Source of the DNA: JAKACA01 sp963769255
GTDB taxonomy: Bacteria; Actinomycetota; Acidimicrobiia; Acidimicrobiales; Bog-793
Reading direction: 5' to 3'
Length of the DNA stretch: 64,000 bases
Assembly (NCBI GenBank): GCA_963769255.1
Contig: CAVYKV010000002.1
Span: 310,001-374,000, forward strand
The translations under genes and the position numbers were made by a program. Under the pieces are notes generated by a model that did no database searches, was not told the DNA's origin, and saw only the letters and a list, made by a program, of their open reading frames with translations. Position 1 is the first letter of the stretch, and every line of letters starts with the position of its first letter. Positions 52,393 to 62,866 of this stretch are shown in pieces.

Positions 52393-52463
52393 AGCGGGCG
52401 ACGGGAATCGAACCCGCGTTCTCAGCTTGGGAAGCTGATGTTCTGCCGCTGAACTACGCCCGC
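52393..52463 (-). tRNA. tRNA-Gly (anticodon CCC)
   Basis: A full cloverleaf folds on the minus strand: acceptor GCGGGCG/CGCCCGC, D-arm GTTC/GAAC, anticodon stem TCAGC/GCTGA around loop TTCCCAA (anticodon CCC, reads GGG), and T-arm GCGGG/CCCGT. CCA is not encoded. The 3' end faces the IS-rich region at 38-52 kb. Confidence 0.95.
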
Positions 52464-52485
52464 GTCACCGGCCAACACTAACGCG

Positions 52486-52522
52486 AACCGGCGCCAGCAG
52501 GCAGTGCCGGCTGGCGCCGGTT
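52486..52522 (-). terminator. Hairpin after the APC permease gene
   Basis: AACCGGCGCCAGC and GCTGGCGCCGGTT pair perfectly over 13 bp around an 11-base loop, between the permease stop (52539) and tRNA-Gly. The stem is strong, and no T-tract is present. Confidence 0.7.
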
Positions 52523-52538
52523 GGAAGGCTTGGCCCTG

Positions 52539-54275
52539 CTACTCGGCGGCGGGGGGCGGGAAGACGTCCCGCACGTACTCGTCGACCTTGTGGCTCGGGA
52601 GCCTCTGCGTCATCGCAATGATGTAGACGACCAGGCTGAAGCCCGCCACGACCAACAGGTCGTACCAGTTGGGCAGGTCCCCGTTGCCGCCGATGAGATG
52701 GTCACTGAACCAGCCCACACCGCCGAGGATCGGACCAGGGGCGGACACGCCTCCGAGGTTGAAGTTCCCGAAGTACGAGATGAGGCCCATCCCGATCAGG
52801 TAGACGAAGATCCACCATCCGTTCTTCCAGTCGATGACCGGCTGGTTCGGGTTGAGGTGGAAGGCCCGCGAGATGGCCATGAGGAGCAGCCCCACGATGA
52901 TCACGAGGCCGAGCGTGCCGACGGTGAACCACCCCGACCAGTAGATGATCTCGCTGGCACAGATGAAGGCCAGCGGTGCGAGGATGTTTGCGGCCGGCAG
53001 CCGGTAGGTACGCGGGAGCTCAGGCTTCGACCCGCGAAGCGCTCCGAGCGCCAGGGGAGCACCGGCGTACATGAGGACGGAGGCGCCCGTGACGATCGTC
53101 ACGAGGCTCGCCCAGCTCGGGAACGGCAGCAGGAACAAGAGTCCGATGATCGTCGAGATGATGACGCCGAAGACCGGTACCCGTGTCCGCCGGCTGTTCT
53201 TCTCGAACAGGGCGGGGATGTACCCGTTCTTGCTCAATCCGTAGCTGATGCGTGACGTCGACGTGAGGTAGATGAGGCCGGTGCCTCCCGGGGAGATGAC
53301 GGCGTCGGCGAGCAGGATCACGGCGAGCCAGCCGAGCCCGGCCGCCTTGGCGACCGTGTAGAAGGGACCGGACGCTAGTGCGGAGTTCGACGCCGCCAGG
53401 TTGGTCCACGTCTTGGCACCGACGATGAAGGCCGGGTCGAGCGTGCCGATGAAGACGACCTGCACGAGGATGTAGATGGCCGCGCCGATGAAGACCGACC
53501 CGATGACGGCGCGTGGGAGGTCGCGTTGCGGGTTGCGGCTCTCACCGCCGAGCTGCACCGCCTGCTCGAAGCCGAGCAAGGAGAAGACGATGCCTCCTCC
53601 TGGGATGGCGACGAGCATGTAGTGCAGCGGGTCGTGGTGAAGGAAGAAGCCACCACCGGCGCTGAAGTTCGCACCGTGGAACTTGAAGAGGAAGATGATG
53701 ATCGTGGCGACCGGGATCAGCACCTTCCAGGTCGTGATGGCGCTGTTGGCGTTCGCCAGCCACTTGATGCCGAGTAGGTTGACGATCACGAAGGCGACCA
53801 TGAGGACGACGGCGGCGACGATGCCGCCGTGGCTCAGCGTTCCGTTGAGGGCGCCCGGTACCGGCGGCTTGTACCACGTGCGCGCCCAGGAATAGTTGGA
53901 GCCGTACTGGATGACGGCCAGCACCTCGATCGGGGCGACCGTAGCTGCCTGGATGTAGGCGAACCAGCCAAACGTCGCTCCCGCCAGGCTCCCGAAGGCG
54001 TAGTGCGGGAACCGTGACGTGCCACCGCTCACGGGGAAGATGCCACCGAGCTCGGCGTGCACGAGCGCCAGGAGCACGATGATGATCGAGGCGATGCACC
54101 AACAGAGGATCGCCGCCGGGCCTGCGATGGTGACGGCCGTCAATGCTCCGAACAGCCACCCCGACCCGATCAGTGAGCCCTCCGACGCCCACATCAGGCC
54201 GAACAGGCCGACGTCCCGTTTCAGGCCCTCGGAATCGAGAACCGGCTGTTGTAGCGCCGTCCCTTCGGCAGCCAT
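52539..54275 (-). CDS. APC-family amino acid/amine permease
   Basis: The 578-residue protein has about 12-14 predicted transmembrane helices. The first helix pair (GLMWASEGSLIGSGWLFG) holds the unwound GSxxGSG substrate motif of the APC superfamily, and GGTSRFPHYAFG and LGFEQAVQLGGESRNPQRDLPRA are also family-like. The substrate is probably an amino acid or polyamine, not determinable here. The stop is followed by a strong hairpin. The gene is monocistronic, with a 117-base gap to the ABC exporter gene on the same strand. Confidence 0.88.
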   Translation of the reverse strand: MAAEGTALQQPVLDSEGLKRDVGLFGLMWASEGSLIGSGWLFGALTAVTIAGPAAILCWCIASIIIVLLALVHAELGGIFPVSGGTSRFPHYAFGSLAGATFGWFAYIQAATVAPIEVLAVIQYGSNYSWARTWYKPPVPGALNGTLSHGGIVAAVVLMVAFVIVNLLGIKWLANANSAITTWKVLIPVATIIIFLFKFHGANFSAGGGFFLHHDPLHYMLVAIPGGGIVFSLLGFEQAVQLGGESRNPQRDLPRAVIGSVFIGAAIYILVQVVFIGTLDPAFIVGAKTWTNLAASNSALASGPFYTVAKAAGLGWLAVILLADAVISPGGTGLIYLTSTSRISYGLSKNGYIPALFEKNSRRTRVPVFGVIISTIIGLLFLLPFPSWASLVTIVTGASVLMYAGAPLALGALRGSKPELPRTYRLPAANILAPLAFICASEIIYWSGWFTVGTLGLVIIVGLLLMAISRAFHLNPNQPVIDWKNGWWIFVYLIGMGLISYFGNFNLGGVSAPGPILGGVGWFSDHLIGGNGDLPNWYDLLVVAGFSLVVYIIAMTQRLPSHKVDEYVRDVFPPPAAE

Positions 54276-54392
54276 CTCGCACCCCCCATGTTCGGACCAG
54301 CTCCGACACCGCTGTCGGCGACTGGCGCGTTCGAGCGGAGAGTAGCACCGCGTGCCAGGTGGAGCACAGTATTGCGACCCCGTTGCGGGCGG

Positions 54393-56315
54393 TCAGGCGG
54401 GTGCCTGCGTCACCGCCTGGTGCTCGAATTGCGTCCGGTAGAGCTCCGCATACAAACCATCAGCCGCCAGCAGATCCTCGTGCGTGCCCCGCTCGACGAT
54501 ACGGCCGGCGTCGACGACGAGGATGAGGTCAGCGTCCCGCACGGTGGAGAGCCGGTGGGCGATGACGATGGAGGTCCTGGAGGCGAGCGCCGTGGCGAGG
54601 GCGAGCTGCACGGCAGCCTCCGACTCCGAGTCGAGGTGGGCCGTCGCCTCGTCGAGGACGACGACGTCGGGGGCCTTGAGGAGGAGGCGAGCGATGGCGA
54701 TGCGCTGCTTCTCCCCGCCCGAGAAGCGGTAGCCCCGGTCGCCCACCACCGTCTCGAGGCCGTCGGGCAGCGTGTCGACGAGCGGCAGGATTTGTGCCGC
54801 TGCGAGCGCCGACCGCAGCTCCTCCTCGGTCGCCTCCGGCCTGGCGTAGAGCAGGTTGGACCGGATCGTCTCGTGGAAGAGGTGGGCGTCCTGCGTGACG
54901 ACGCCGATGGAGTCTCGCAGCGAGGCCATCGTGGTGTCGCGAACGTCGAGGCCGTGCACCTTGACCGCACCGGCCGTGACGTCGTACAGGCGCGGGACGA
55001 GATGGCTGATCGTGGTCTTGCCGGCGCCCGACGGCCCCACGAGGGCCACCATTTGGCCGGGCTCGACCCGGAAGCTGACGTCCGAGAGCACCTGCTGGGA
55101 GGGCGCCTGGTCGAGCACGGCGACGCTCTCGAGGGAGGCGAGCGAGACCTGCTCGGCCGTCGGGTAGCTGAAGTCGACGTGCTCGAACTCGATCGAGGCC
55201 GGTCCCCGCGGCACGTCGACCGCCCCGGGCGCCTCGGCGACCATGGGCTCGAGGTCGAGGACCTCGAAGACCCGGTCGAAGGAGACGAGTGCCGTCATGA
55301 TGTCGACCTGCACGTTGGAGAGTGCCGTGAGCGGGCCGTAGAGGCGGGCGAGGAACAGGCTGAGGGCGACGACGGTGCCGACGTTGATGGTCCCGTTCGC
55401 TGCTTCCACACCGCCCCAGCCATAGACGAGGGCGGTCGCGAGCGAGGCCGTGAGCAGGAGCGCCGTCATGAAGACGCCGCCGTACATCGCCTGGGTGACG
55501 CCGATGTCTCGCACCCGCCCGGCACGCCCGTCGAACACGCCGATCTCTGCAGCCGGGTGACCGAACAGCTTGACGAGGAGGGCACCGGAGACGTTGAAGC
55601 GCTCCGTCATCGTCATGTTCATCTCGGCGTTCAGCCCATAGCTCTCCCGCGTCAAGGCGGCGAGGCGCCGGCCCACCCAGCGGGACGGGAAGATGAAGAG
55701 CGGGAGGAGGGCGAGCGACAGCAGCGTCACCTGCCACGAGAGGATGAACATCGCCACGAGCGTGATCACGACCGTGATGAAGTTGCCGATCACGGAGGAG
55801 AACGTGTCCGTGAAGGCCTGCTGGGCGCCGAGCACGTCGTTGTTGAGCCGTGAGACGAGGGCCCCGGTCTGCGTGCGGGTGAAGAAGGCGATCGGCATCT
55901 CGCTCACGTGGGAGAAGACACGGGTGCGCATGTCGTAGATGAGGCCCTCGCCGATGCGGGCGGAGATCCAGCGCTGCCAGAGGGAGAGCCCCGCGTTGAC
56001 CACGGCGAGCCCCGCCACGAGGCCGGCGAGCAGGATGACCACGCTCGAGTCGTGCCGGAGGATGCCCCGGTCGATGATCGCCCGCAGGAAGAGCGGGTTG
56101 GCGGTCGAGGCGAGGGCGCTGAGCACGATGAGGACGAGGAACAGCGCCAGCTGCCACCGGTACGGCCGCGCAAAGCTGCCGATCCGCTTCACGATCCCCT
56201 TCGGCAGCTGGGCACCCTTGATCCCGTGCTCGCGCCCGAACGAGCGCATGAGGCTCCACCCACCCGGGTTGCCCGAGCCGCTCGTCAGATGCCTCATCAC
56301 GACGGACACCAACAC
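54393..56315 (-). CDS. ABC exporter, fused permease and ATPase
   Basis: The 640-residue half-transporter has an N-terminal six-helix ABC membrane domain (about residues 45-350) followed by an ATPase domain with Walker A GPSGAGKTT, signature FSGGEKQRIAIARLLL (Glu instead of Gln), Walker B VVVLDEATAHLD and switch His in AHRLST. It would dimerise to export lipids, peptides or drugs. ATG 56297 gives a slightly shorter form. Divergent from lon. Confidence 0.88.
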   Translation of the reverse strand: MLVSVVMRHLTSGSGNPGGWSLMRSFGREHGIKGAQLPKGIVKRIGSFARPYRWQLALFLVLIVLSALASTANPLFLRAIIDRGILRHDSSVVILLAGLVAGLAVVNAGLSLWQRWISARIGEGLIYDMRTRVFSHVSEMPIAFFTRTQTGALVSRLNNDVLGAQQAFTDTFSSVIGNFITVVITLVAMFILSWQVTLLSLALLPLFIFPSRWVGRRLAALTRESYGLNAEMNMTMTERFNVSGALLVKLFGHPAAEIGVFDGRAGRVRDIGVTQAMYGGVFMTALLLTASLATALVYGWGGVEAANGTINVGTVVALSLFLARLYGPLTALSNVQVDIMTALVSFDRVFEVLDLEPMVAEAPGAVDVPRGPASIEFEHVDFSYPTAEQVSLASLESVAVLDQAPSQQVLSDVSFRVEPGQMVALVGPSGAGKTTISHLVPRLYDVTAGAVKVHGLDVRDTTMASLRDSIGVVTQDAHLFHETIRSNLLYARPEATEEELRSALAAAQILPLVDTLPDGLETVVGDRGYRFSGGEKQRIAIARLLLKAPDVVVLDEATAHLDSESEAAVQLALATALASRTSIVIAHRLSTVRDADLILVVDAGRIVERGTHEDLLAADGLYAELYRTQFEHQAVTQAPA

Positions 56316-56415
56316 CGGCGAGGCGCTCTGCCTTCCCGGGCGACCTGCGGCCCGACCTGGGCGGAATAGTCACCGGCGCCTCAATTGTTTGTATGAGCAA
56401 CAAAAGGAGTACCGC

Positions 56416-58785
56416 GTGCCCGATCTCACCGAACAACTGACGTTGCCCTTGCTGCCCCTCACCTCGGGCGTCGTGCTGCCTGGGATGATGTTCACCCTGG
56501 CCCTCGAGACGGAGGAGGCGCGTGCCGCCGTCGACGCCGCCGGGTCCGCCGGCGGGCGCCTCGTGCTCGTCCCGAAGGTGGAGGGCCGCTATGCCCGCAT
56601 CGGTGTCATCGCGGAGATCCTCGAGACCGGGGACCTGCCGGGTGGCTCACGGGCGGCTGTCGTCCGTGGTGACGGCCGGGCGCTGATCGGCACCGCCGTC
56701 CCCGGCACCAGTCAGGCGCTGTGGATCCAGATCGAGGCTCTCGAGCAGCCCGAGCCGACCGGCCTCGCCCACGAGCTGGCCCGTGAGTACCGCGCCGTGC
56801 TCGAGAACATCCTGCTCTCCCGGGGTGCCCGCGCCATGGCGGAGCGCCTGCGGGACGTCACCGACCCCTCCCAGATCGCCGATCTGGCCGGCTACTCTCC
56901 CGACCTCTCCCTCGAGAGCAAGATGAAGGTGCTCGAGACGGTGGATGTCGTCGAACGGCTGCGTTTCGTGCTGGCGGCCGCCCGCGAGACGCTGGCCGAC
57001 CTCACGCTGCGCGACCAGATCAAGACGAGCGTCGAGGAGGGCATGGAGAAGACGCAGCGCGAGTTCCTACTGCGCCGCCAGCTGGAGGCGATCCGGAAGG
57101 AGCTCGGTGAGCTCTCGGACGACGGCGAGGTGGCAGGCCCCGACGGGTACCGCAAGCGCCTCTCCGAGTCGGAGCTGCCCGAGAAGGTCCGCACCACCGT
57201 CGAGAAGGAGATCGACCGCCTCGAGCGCACGAGCGAGCAGAGCCCCGAGTACGGGTGGATTCAGACGTGGTTGGACACCGTGTTCGAGATCCCTTGGGGC
57301 AAGGAGTCGGAGGACCGCCTCGACGTCGGCGAGGCCGCCCGCATCCTCGACGAGGACCACGACGGGCTGCGCGACGTGAAGGACCGCATCCTCGAGCACC
57401 TGGCCGTGCGCAAGTTGCAGATCGAGCGCGGGCTGACGCCCGTGAAGGGCACTCGCGGGGCCGGCGTCATCCTCGCTCTCGTGGGGCCCCCGGGGGTCGG
57501 CAAGACCTCCCTCGGTGAGTCGGTCGCCCGCGCCCTCGGACGCAGCTTCGTGCGCGTCGCCCTCGGCGGCGTCCGCGACGAGGCGGAGATCCGCGGTCAC
57601 CGTCGCACCTACGTGGGTGCGCAGCCCGGTCGGCTCGTGCGGGCGCTGCGGGAGGCGGGCACGATGAATCCCGTCATCCTCCTCGACGAGGTGGACAAGC
57701 TGGGTTCCGACTATCGGGGCGACCCGTCCTCGGCGCTGCTCGAGGTCCTCGACCCGGCACAGAACCACACCTTCCGCGACCACTACCTGGAGGTCGAGCT
57801 CGACCTCTCGAAGGTCCTCTTCGTCGCCACGGCCAACATCGTCGACACCATCCCCTCCCCCCTCCTCGACCGTATGGAGATCATCCGCCTGGACGGCTAC
57901 ACGGAGGACGAGAAGGTCGCCATCGCCCGTCACCACCTCCTCCCGAGGCAGGTGGAGCGCCAGGCGCTGCGCACCGACGAGGTCAGCGTCGACGACGACG
58001 CCGTCCGCACCGTCATCGCCGACTACACGCGGGAGGCCGGCGTCCGCTCGCTCGAGCGGGAGCTCGGCCGGCTCCTTCGCAAGGTTGCTACGAAGCTCGC
58101 CTCCGGCGAGCTGCAGGCTCCCGTCGCCGTCAGTGGCGGGGACGTGCGAGGGTGGCTCGGGCGGGCCCGTTTCTTCTTCGAGGCGGCCGACCGGACGGCC
58201 GTGCCGGGCGTCGCCACCGGCCTTGCCGTGACGGGTACGGGCGGTGACGTCCTCTACGTGGAGGCAACCGACATGGACGGCCCGGAGGGCCTCGTGCTCA
58301 CGGGGCAGCTGGGCGACGTCATGAAGGAGTCGGCCGAGATCGCCCTCTCCTACGTGCGGTCGCACGCCCCCGAGCTGGGCATCGATCCGTCGCTCCTCAC
58401 CGGCAGGCGCTTCCACGTCCACGTGCCCGCAGGGGCCGTCCCGAAGGACGGGCCCTCGGCCGGCGTGACGATGGTGACAGCGCTCGTGTCACTCTTGTCC
58501 GGCCGGGCCGTGCGCTCGGCCGTGGGGATGACCGGGGAGGTCACGCTGCAGGGCCTCGTGCTCCCCATCGGCGGGGTGAAGCAGAAGGTGCTGGCCGCCC
58601 ACCGGGCCGGCCTCACCGAGGTGGTGCTGCCGATGCGAAACGGGCCCGACCTCGAGGACGTGCCCGAGGCGGTGCGCGACGAGATGACGTTCCACCTCGC
58701 CGCCGCCGTGAGCGAGGTCCTCGAGGCGGCCCTCGAGCCCGCCCGGGCCGACGGCACGAGCGAGGTGCGGGCGACAGCCGCCTGA
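56416..58785 (+). CDS. lon: ATP-dependent protease Lon
   Basis: The 789-residue Lon has an N-terminal substrate-binding domain, an AAA+ module with Walker A GPPGVGKTS at about 357 and Walker B VILLDEVDKLGSDYRGD, and a C-terminal protease domain with the Ser-Lys dyad (Ser681 in PKDGPSAGVT; Lys724 in GGVKQKVLAAHR). GTG 56416 is well supported by AAAGGAG. An inverted repeat TTGTT-N9-AACAA (56385-56403) overlaps the leader. It degrades misfolded and regulatory proteins. Confidence 0.95.
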   Translation: MPDLTEQLTLPLLPLTSGVVLPGMMFTLALETEEARAAVDAAGSAGGRLVLVPKVEGRYARIGVIAEILETGDLPGGSRAAVVRGDGRALIGTAVPGTSQALWIQIEALEQPEPTGLAHELAREYRAVLENILLSRGARAMAERLRDVTDPSQIADLAGYSPDLSLESKMKVLETVDVVERLRFVLAAARETLADLTLRDQIKTSVEEGMEKTQREFLLRRQLEAIRKELGELSDDGEVAGPDGYRKRLSESELPEKVRTTVEKEIDRLERTSEQSPEYGWIQTWLDTVFEIPWGKESEDRLDVGEAARILDEDHDGLRDVKDRILEHLAVRKLQIERGLTPVKGTRGAGVILALVGPPGVGKTSLGESVARALGRSFVRVALGGVRDEAEIRGHRRTYVGAQPGRLVRALREAGTMNPVILLDEVDKLGSDYRGDPSSALLEVLDPAQNHTFRDHYLEVELDLSKVLFVATANIVDTIPSPLLDRMEIIRLDGYTEDEKVAIARHHLLPRQVERQALRTDEVSVDDDAVRTVIADYTREAGVRSLERELGRLLRKVATKLASGELQAPVAVSGGDVRGWLGRARFFFEAADRTAVPGVATGLAVTGTGGDVLYVEATDMDGPEGLVLTGQLGDVMKESAEIALSYVRSHAPELGIDPSLLTGRRFHVHVPAGAVPKDGPSAGVTMVTALVSLLSGRAVRSAVGMTGEVTLQGLVLPIGGVKQKVLAAHRAGLTEVVLPMRNGPDLEDVPEAVRDEMTFHLAAAVSEVLEAALEPARADGTSEVRATAA

Positions 58786-58813
58786 GCCCCCCGAGCGGGG
58801 TGGCGTCCCTAAC

Positions 58814-59449
58814 GTGGCCGCCGTGAGCGACACCACGACCATCAGGGTTACGGCGTCGGGCCGAGCGGAAGCTCCGCCGGACGTCGTGCAAGTGCATCTC
58901 GTCTGCACGGCAGAGGACGACGGCGCCGTGGCCGCCTTCGAACAGTGCTCCTCGGTGGCGACCGCCGTCATCGGGGCGCTGCGCGGCCTCGGCCTGAGCG
59001 ACGGGGACATCTCGACAGCCGGGATCGACCTCTCCCGTCATCGCCGCGATGGCGATTCGGGGCGGGATCGCTACGTGGCAACCAACAGCTTCATGGTGAC
59101 GGCGGCTCCTCCGGAACGGGCGGGCGAGCTCCTGCAGGTGGCGCTCGAGGCGGGCGGCGACAACCTGACGATCGGCCGCCTACGGTTCGCCCTCGACAAC
59201 CCGGAGCCCGCAGTGGGGCGGGCACGGGCAGCAGCCGTTCAGACGGCCCGGCGGACAGCGGAGGAGCTCGCGATCGCGGCCGGCAGCAGGCTGGCCCGCC
59301 TCGTCTCGCTCGAGGAAGGGCCCGGCCGCCCCAACGTCTTGAGTGGCCCCTTCGCCGCGGCCGCCCGCTCTGCACCGGTGGAGATCGCTGACCAAGCGGT
59401 CGTCATCACCGTCTCGGCCGTCTTCGAGGCCGGGGCGCCGACGAGCTGA
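58814..59449 (+). CDS. SIMPL-domain protein
   Basis: The 211-residue protein consists of a SIMPL (DUF541) domain: IRVTASGRAEAPPDVVQVHL at the start, ALRGLGLSDGDISTAGIDLS, RYVATNSFMVTA, and ARRTAEELAIAAGSRLARLV. Members are found in periplasmic or cytoplasmic proteins of unknown function. No signal peptide is seen. It starts 28 bases after lon on the same strand (GTG 58814 or GTG 58823). Confidence 0.82.
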   Translation: MAAVSDTTTIRVTASGRAEAPPDVVQVHLVCTAEDDGAVAAFEQCSSVATAVIGALRGLGLSDGDISTAGIDLSRHRRDGDSGRDRYVATNSFMVTAAPPERAGELLQVALEAGGDNLTIGRLRFALDNPEPAVGRARAAAVQTARRTAEELAIAAGSRLARLVSLEEGPGRPNVLSGPFAAAARSAPVEIADQAVVITVSAVFEAGAPTS

Positions 59450-59451
59450 AC

Positions 59452-60330
59452 TCAGCCCGGGGCGCCTGCGTCCGCCCGCTCGGCGAGGGCGAGAACGGCG
59501 TCGGCCACCCGGTCCCACACCTCACGCGGGAGATCGTGGCCCATGCCGTCGATGACGAGGAGCTCGGCGCCGGGAATGGCCGCCGCCGTGGCGCGACCAC
59601 CCTCGACTTGGATGAGGGGGTCGTCGGCCCCGTGCACCACGAGGGCCGGCACGTCCAGCTGTGCGAGGTCCTCCACGCGATCGGGGGAACACCAGATGGC
59701 ATAGAGCTGACGGGCGCGGCCGAGCGGGTCGGGGTCGCGGTCGAAGGCGACACCGGCCGAAGCGCGGCGCCACTGCTCGTCGAAGGGGAAGGCGGGAGAG
59801 CTGATGACACGAAAGGTGCGGACGGACTGCTCGACGACGCCCTCGCGATCGCGGGGCCGCGGGGACATGAGGGCGGCGGCGGCCTCCGGGGTGGCCTGGC
59901 CGACGGACCGGGACGGCGTCGACATGACGGACGTCATGGTGCGCACGCTGCCGGGATGCCGGATGGCGAGCATCTGGGCGATCATGCCGCCCATCGAAAC
60001 TCCGAGCACATGGGCAGGGGCCATCGAGAGGCTGGCGAGGAGGCCGGCGGCGTCGTCGGCCATGTCGGCGAGCAGGTAGGGAGCCGGGCGGGAGCGTCCG
60101 GCAAAGTCGGGCATCCCATAGTCGCCGAAGTGGGTCGACTCCCCGACGTCCCGGTTGTCGAACCGCACGAGGCGGAAACCCCGCCCCACCAGGGTGGCGA
60201 GGAACCCGTCGTGCCAGCCGTTCATCTGCGACCCGAGGCCGTTCACGAGCAGCAACGGCCTGCCGCTCGCCTCGCCCAGCTCCTCGTAGGCGAGGGTGAG
60301 CCCGTTGGCCGGCGCCGTCCGCACCCTCAT
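59452..60330 (-). CDS. Alpha/beta hydrolase
   Basis: The 292-residue alpha/beta hydrolase has the oxyanion strand LLLVNGLGSQMNGWH, the nucleophile elbow GVSMGGM, Asp in VVHGADDPLI and His in IDGMGHDLP, a complete catalytic triad. It belongs to the large TAP/pimeloyl-type group; the substrate is unknown. It is 24 bases downstream of ahcY and may be co-transcribed with it. Its stop is convergent with the SIMPL gene. Confidence 0.85.
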   Translation of the reverse strand: MRVRTAPANGLTLAYEELGEASGRPLLLVNGLGSQMNGWHDGFLATLVGRGFRLVRFDNRDVGESTHFGDYGMPDFAGRSRPAPYLLADMADDAAGLLASLSMAPAHVLGVSMGGMIAQMLAIRHPGSVRTMTSVMSTPSRSVGQATPEAAAALMSPRPRDREGVVEQSVRTFRVISSPAFPFDEQWRRASAGVAFDRDPDPLGRARQLYAIWCSPDRVEDLAQLDVPALVVHGADDPLIQVEGGRATAAAIPGAELLVIDGMGHDLPREVWDRVADAVLALAERADAGAPG

Positions 60331-60354
60331 CGGGGCGTCTCCGTCCCCACGGGA

Positions 60355-61784
<1,430 letters not shown>

Positions 61785-61788
<4 letters not shown>

Positions 61789-62210
61789 GCCATCTCCTTC
61801 AGTGTTCGTGCGACATTCTTCTCGGATCGGTCACCCTCGTCGAGGCTCGGCGGGGTGGAGGCGGCGGCTTCGAGCAGGCGGATGTGCTTGCGTTGCTCGT
61901 AGGCGAGCCATTCGGACGGGTCGACCTCGGACGGCCGCTCCGCCTCGGCGGAGAGCCACTCGTCCACGGCCGACCGCAGCGCGCTGTCCGTGCTGAGCCG
62001 CAGGGCAAAACCCACCTCGGCCAGCTCCAACCCGAACATCTGGAGGAGATCGCGCAAGGTGCGGAGCCGCTGCAGCTCGGCGGGGCCGAACAGGCGGTAG
62101 CCCCCTGGTGAGCGGGGCGGGACGACGAGGCCGGAGTCCTCGATGTAGCGGAGCATCCGCGCCGACCAGCCGGTCGTCGCCGACGCCTCGTGGATGGTGA
62201 GGCCGGCCAC
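61785..62210 (-). CDS. MerR-family regulator coupled to ahcY
   Basis: The 141-residue protein has an N-terminal MerR winged helix (LTIHEASATTGWSARMLRYI, ... PRSPGGYRLFGPAELQRLRTLRDL) and a short helical C-terminus without the Cys ligands of metal sensors. Its TGA overlaps the ahcY ATG (ATGA), so it most likely controls ahcY. The dcd gene starts 53 bases away in the other direction, within reach of the same operator. No perfect palindrome was found in that short gap. Confidence 0.85.
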
Positions 62211-62263
62211 GGGGGAACCTTAGCACGACAGTGAGAAGCTTTGCCCAAGTAGCCTGCACCCGC

Positions 62264-62857
62264 ATGATCCTGTCGGACCGGACCATCCGTGAGGAGCTCG
62301 AAGCTGGACGCATCGGGATCACCCCGCTCCTCGAGGGATGCATCCAACCCTCGTCGGTGGATCTGCACGTCGACCGGTATTTCCGCGTCTTCCGCAACCA
62401 CACCCAAGGTGTCATCGACGTACGGCAGAACCAGGAGGAGCTCACCGAGCTCGTCGAGACCGTCGGTGACGAGCCCCTCATCCTGCACCCGGGCGAATTC
62501 GTCCTCGGATCGACCCTCGAGCGGGTGCGCCTGCCCGACGACCTCGTCGGCCGCCTCGAAGGCAAGTCCAGCCTCGGGCGGCTCGGGCTGCTCATCCACT
62601 CGACGGCGGGTTTCGTAGACGCCGGCTGGGACGGCTACCTGACGCTCGAGCTCTCCAACGTCGCCAACCTGCCGATCACCCTCTACCCGGGCATGAAGAT
62701 CGGCCAGATCAGCTTCCTCCGCATGACGACGGCAGCCGACGTGCCATATGGTTCGGCCGCGCTCGGCTCGAAGTACCAGGGGCAGCGGGGCCCCACGCCG
62801 AGCCGCTACTTCGAGAATTTCCGCTCGCTCTCGACGGGCGCGAACGACTCGCCCTAA
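62264..62857 (+). CDS. dcd: dCTP deaminase
   Basis: The 197-residue protein has the dUTPase/dCTP deaminase trimer fold: MILSDRTIREELEAGRIGI at the start, IQPSSVDLHVDRYFRVF, LEGKSSLGRLGLLIHSTAGF, VDAGWDGYLTLEL with the catalytic Glu, and a C-terminal YQGQRGPTPSRYF lid. In many actinobacteria Dcd also has dUTPase activity; whether this applies here cannot be read. Start ATG 62264. The next gene begins with a Shine-Dalgarno overlapping its stop. Confidence 0.93.
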   Translation: MILSDRTIREELEAGRIGITPLLEGCIQPSSVDLHVDRYFRVFRNHTQGVIDVRQNQEELTELVETVGDEPLILHPGEFVLGSTLERVRLPDDLVGRLEGKSSLGRLGLLIHSTAGFVDAGWDGYLTLELSNVANLPITLYPGMKIGQISFLRMTTAADVPYGSAALGSKYQGQRGPTPSRYFENFRSLSTGANDSP

Positions 62858-62866
62858 GGAGGGCTC

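Noticed and set aside
52393..52463. tRNA-flanking att repeat marking an integrative element
   Set aside because: No second copy of the tRNA 3' end and no tyrosine recombinase gene seen in the window.
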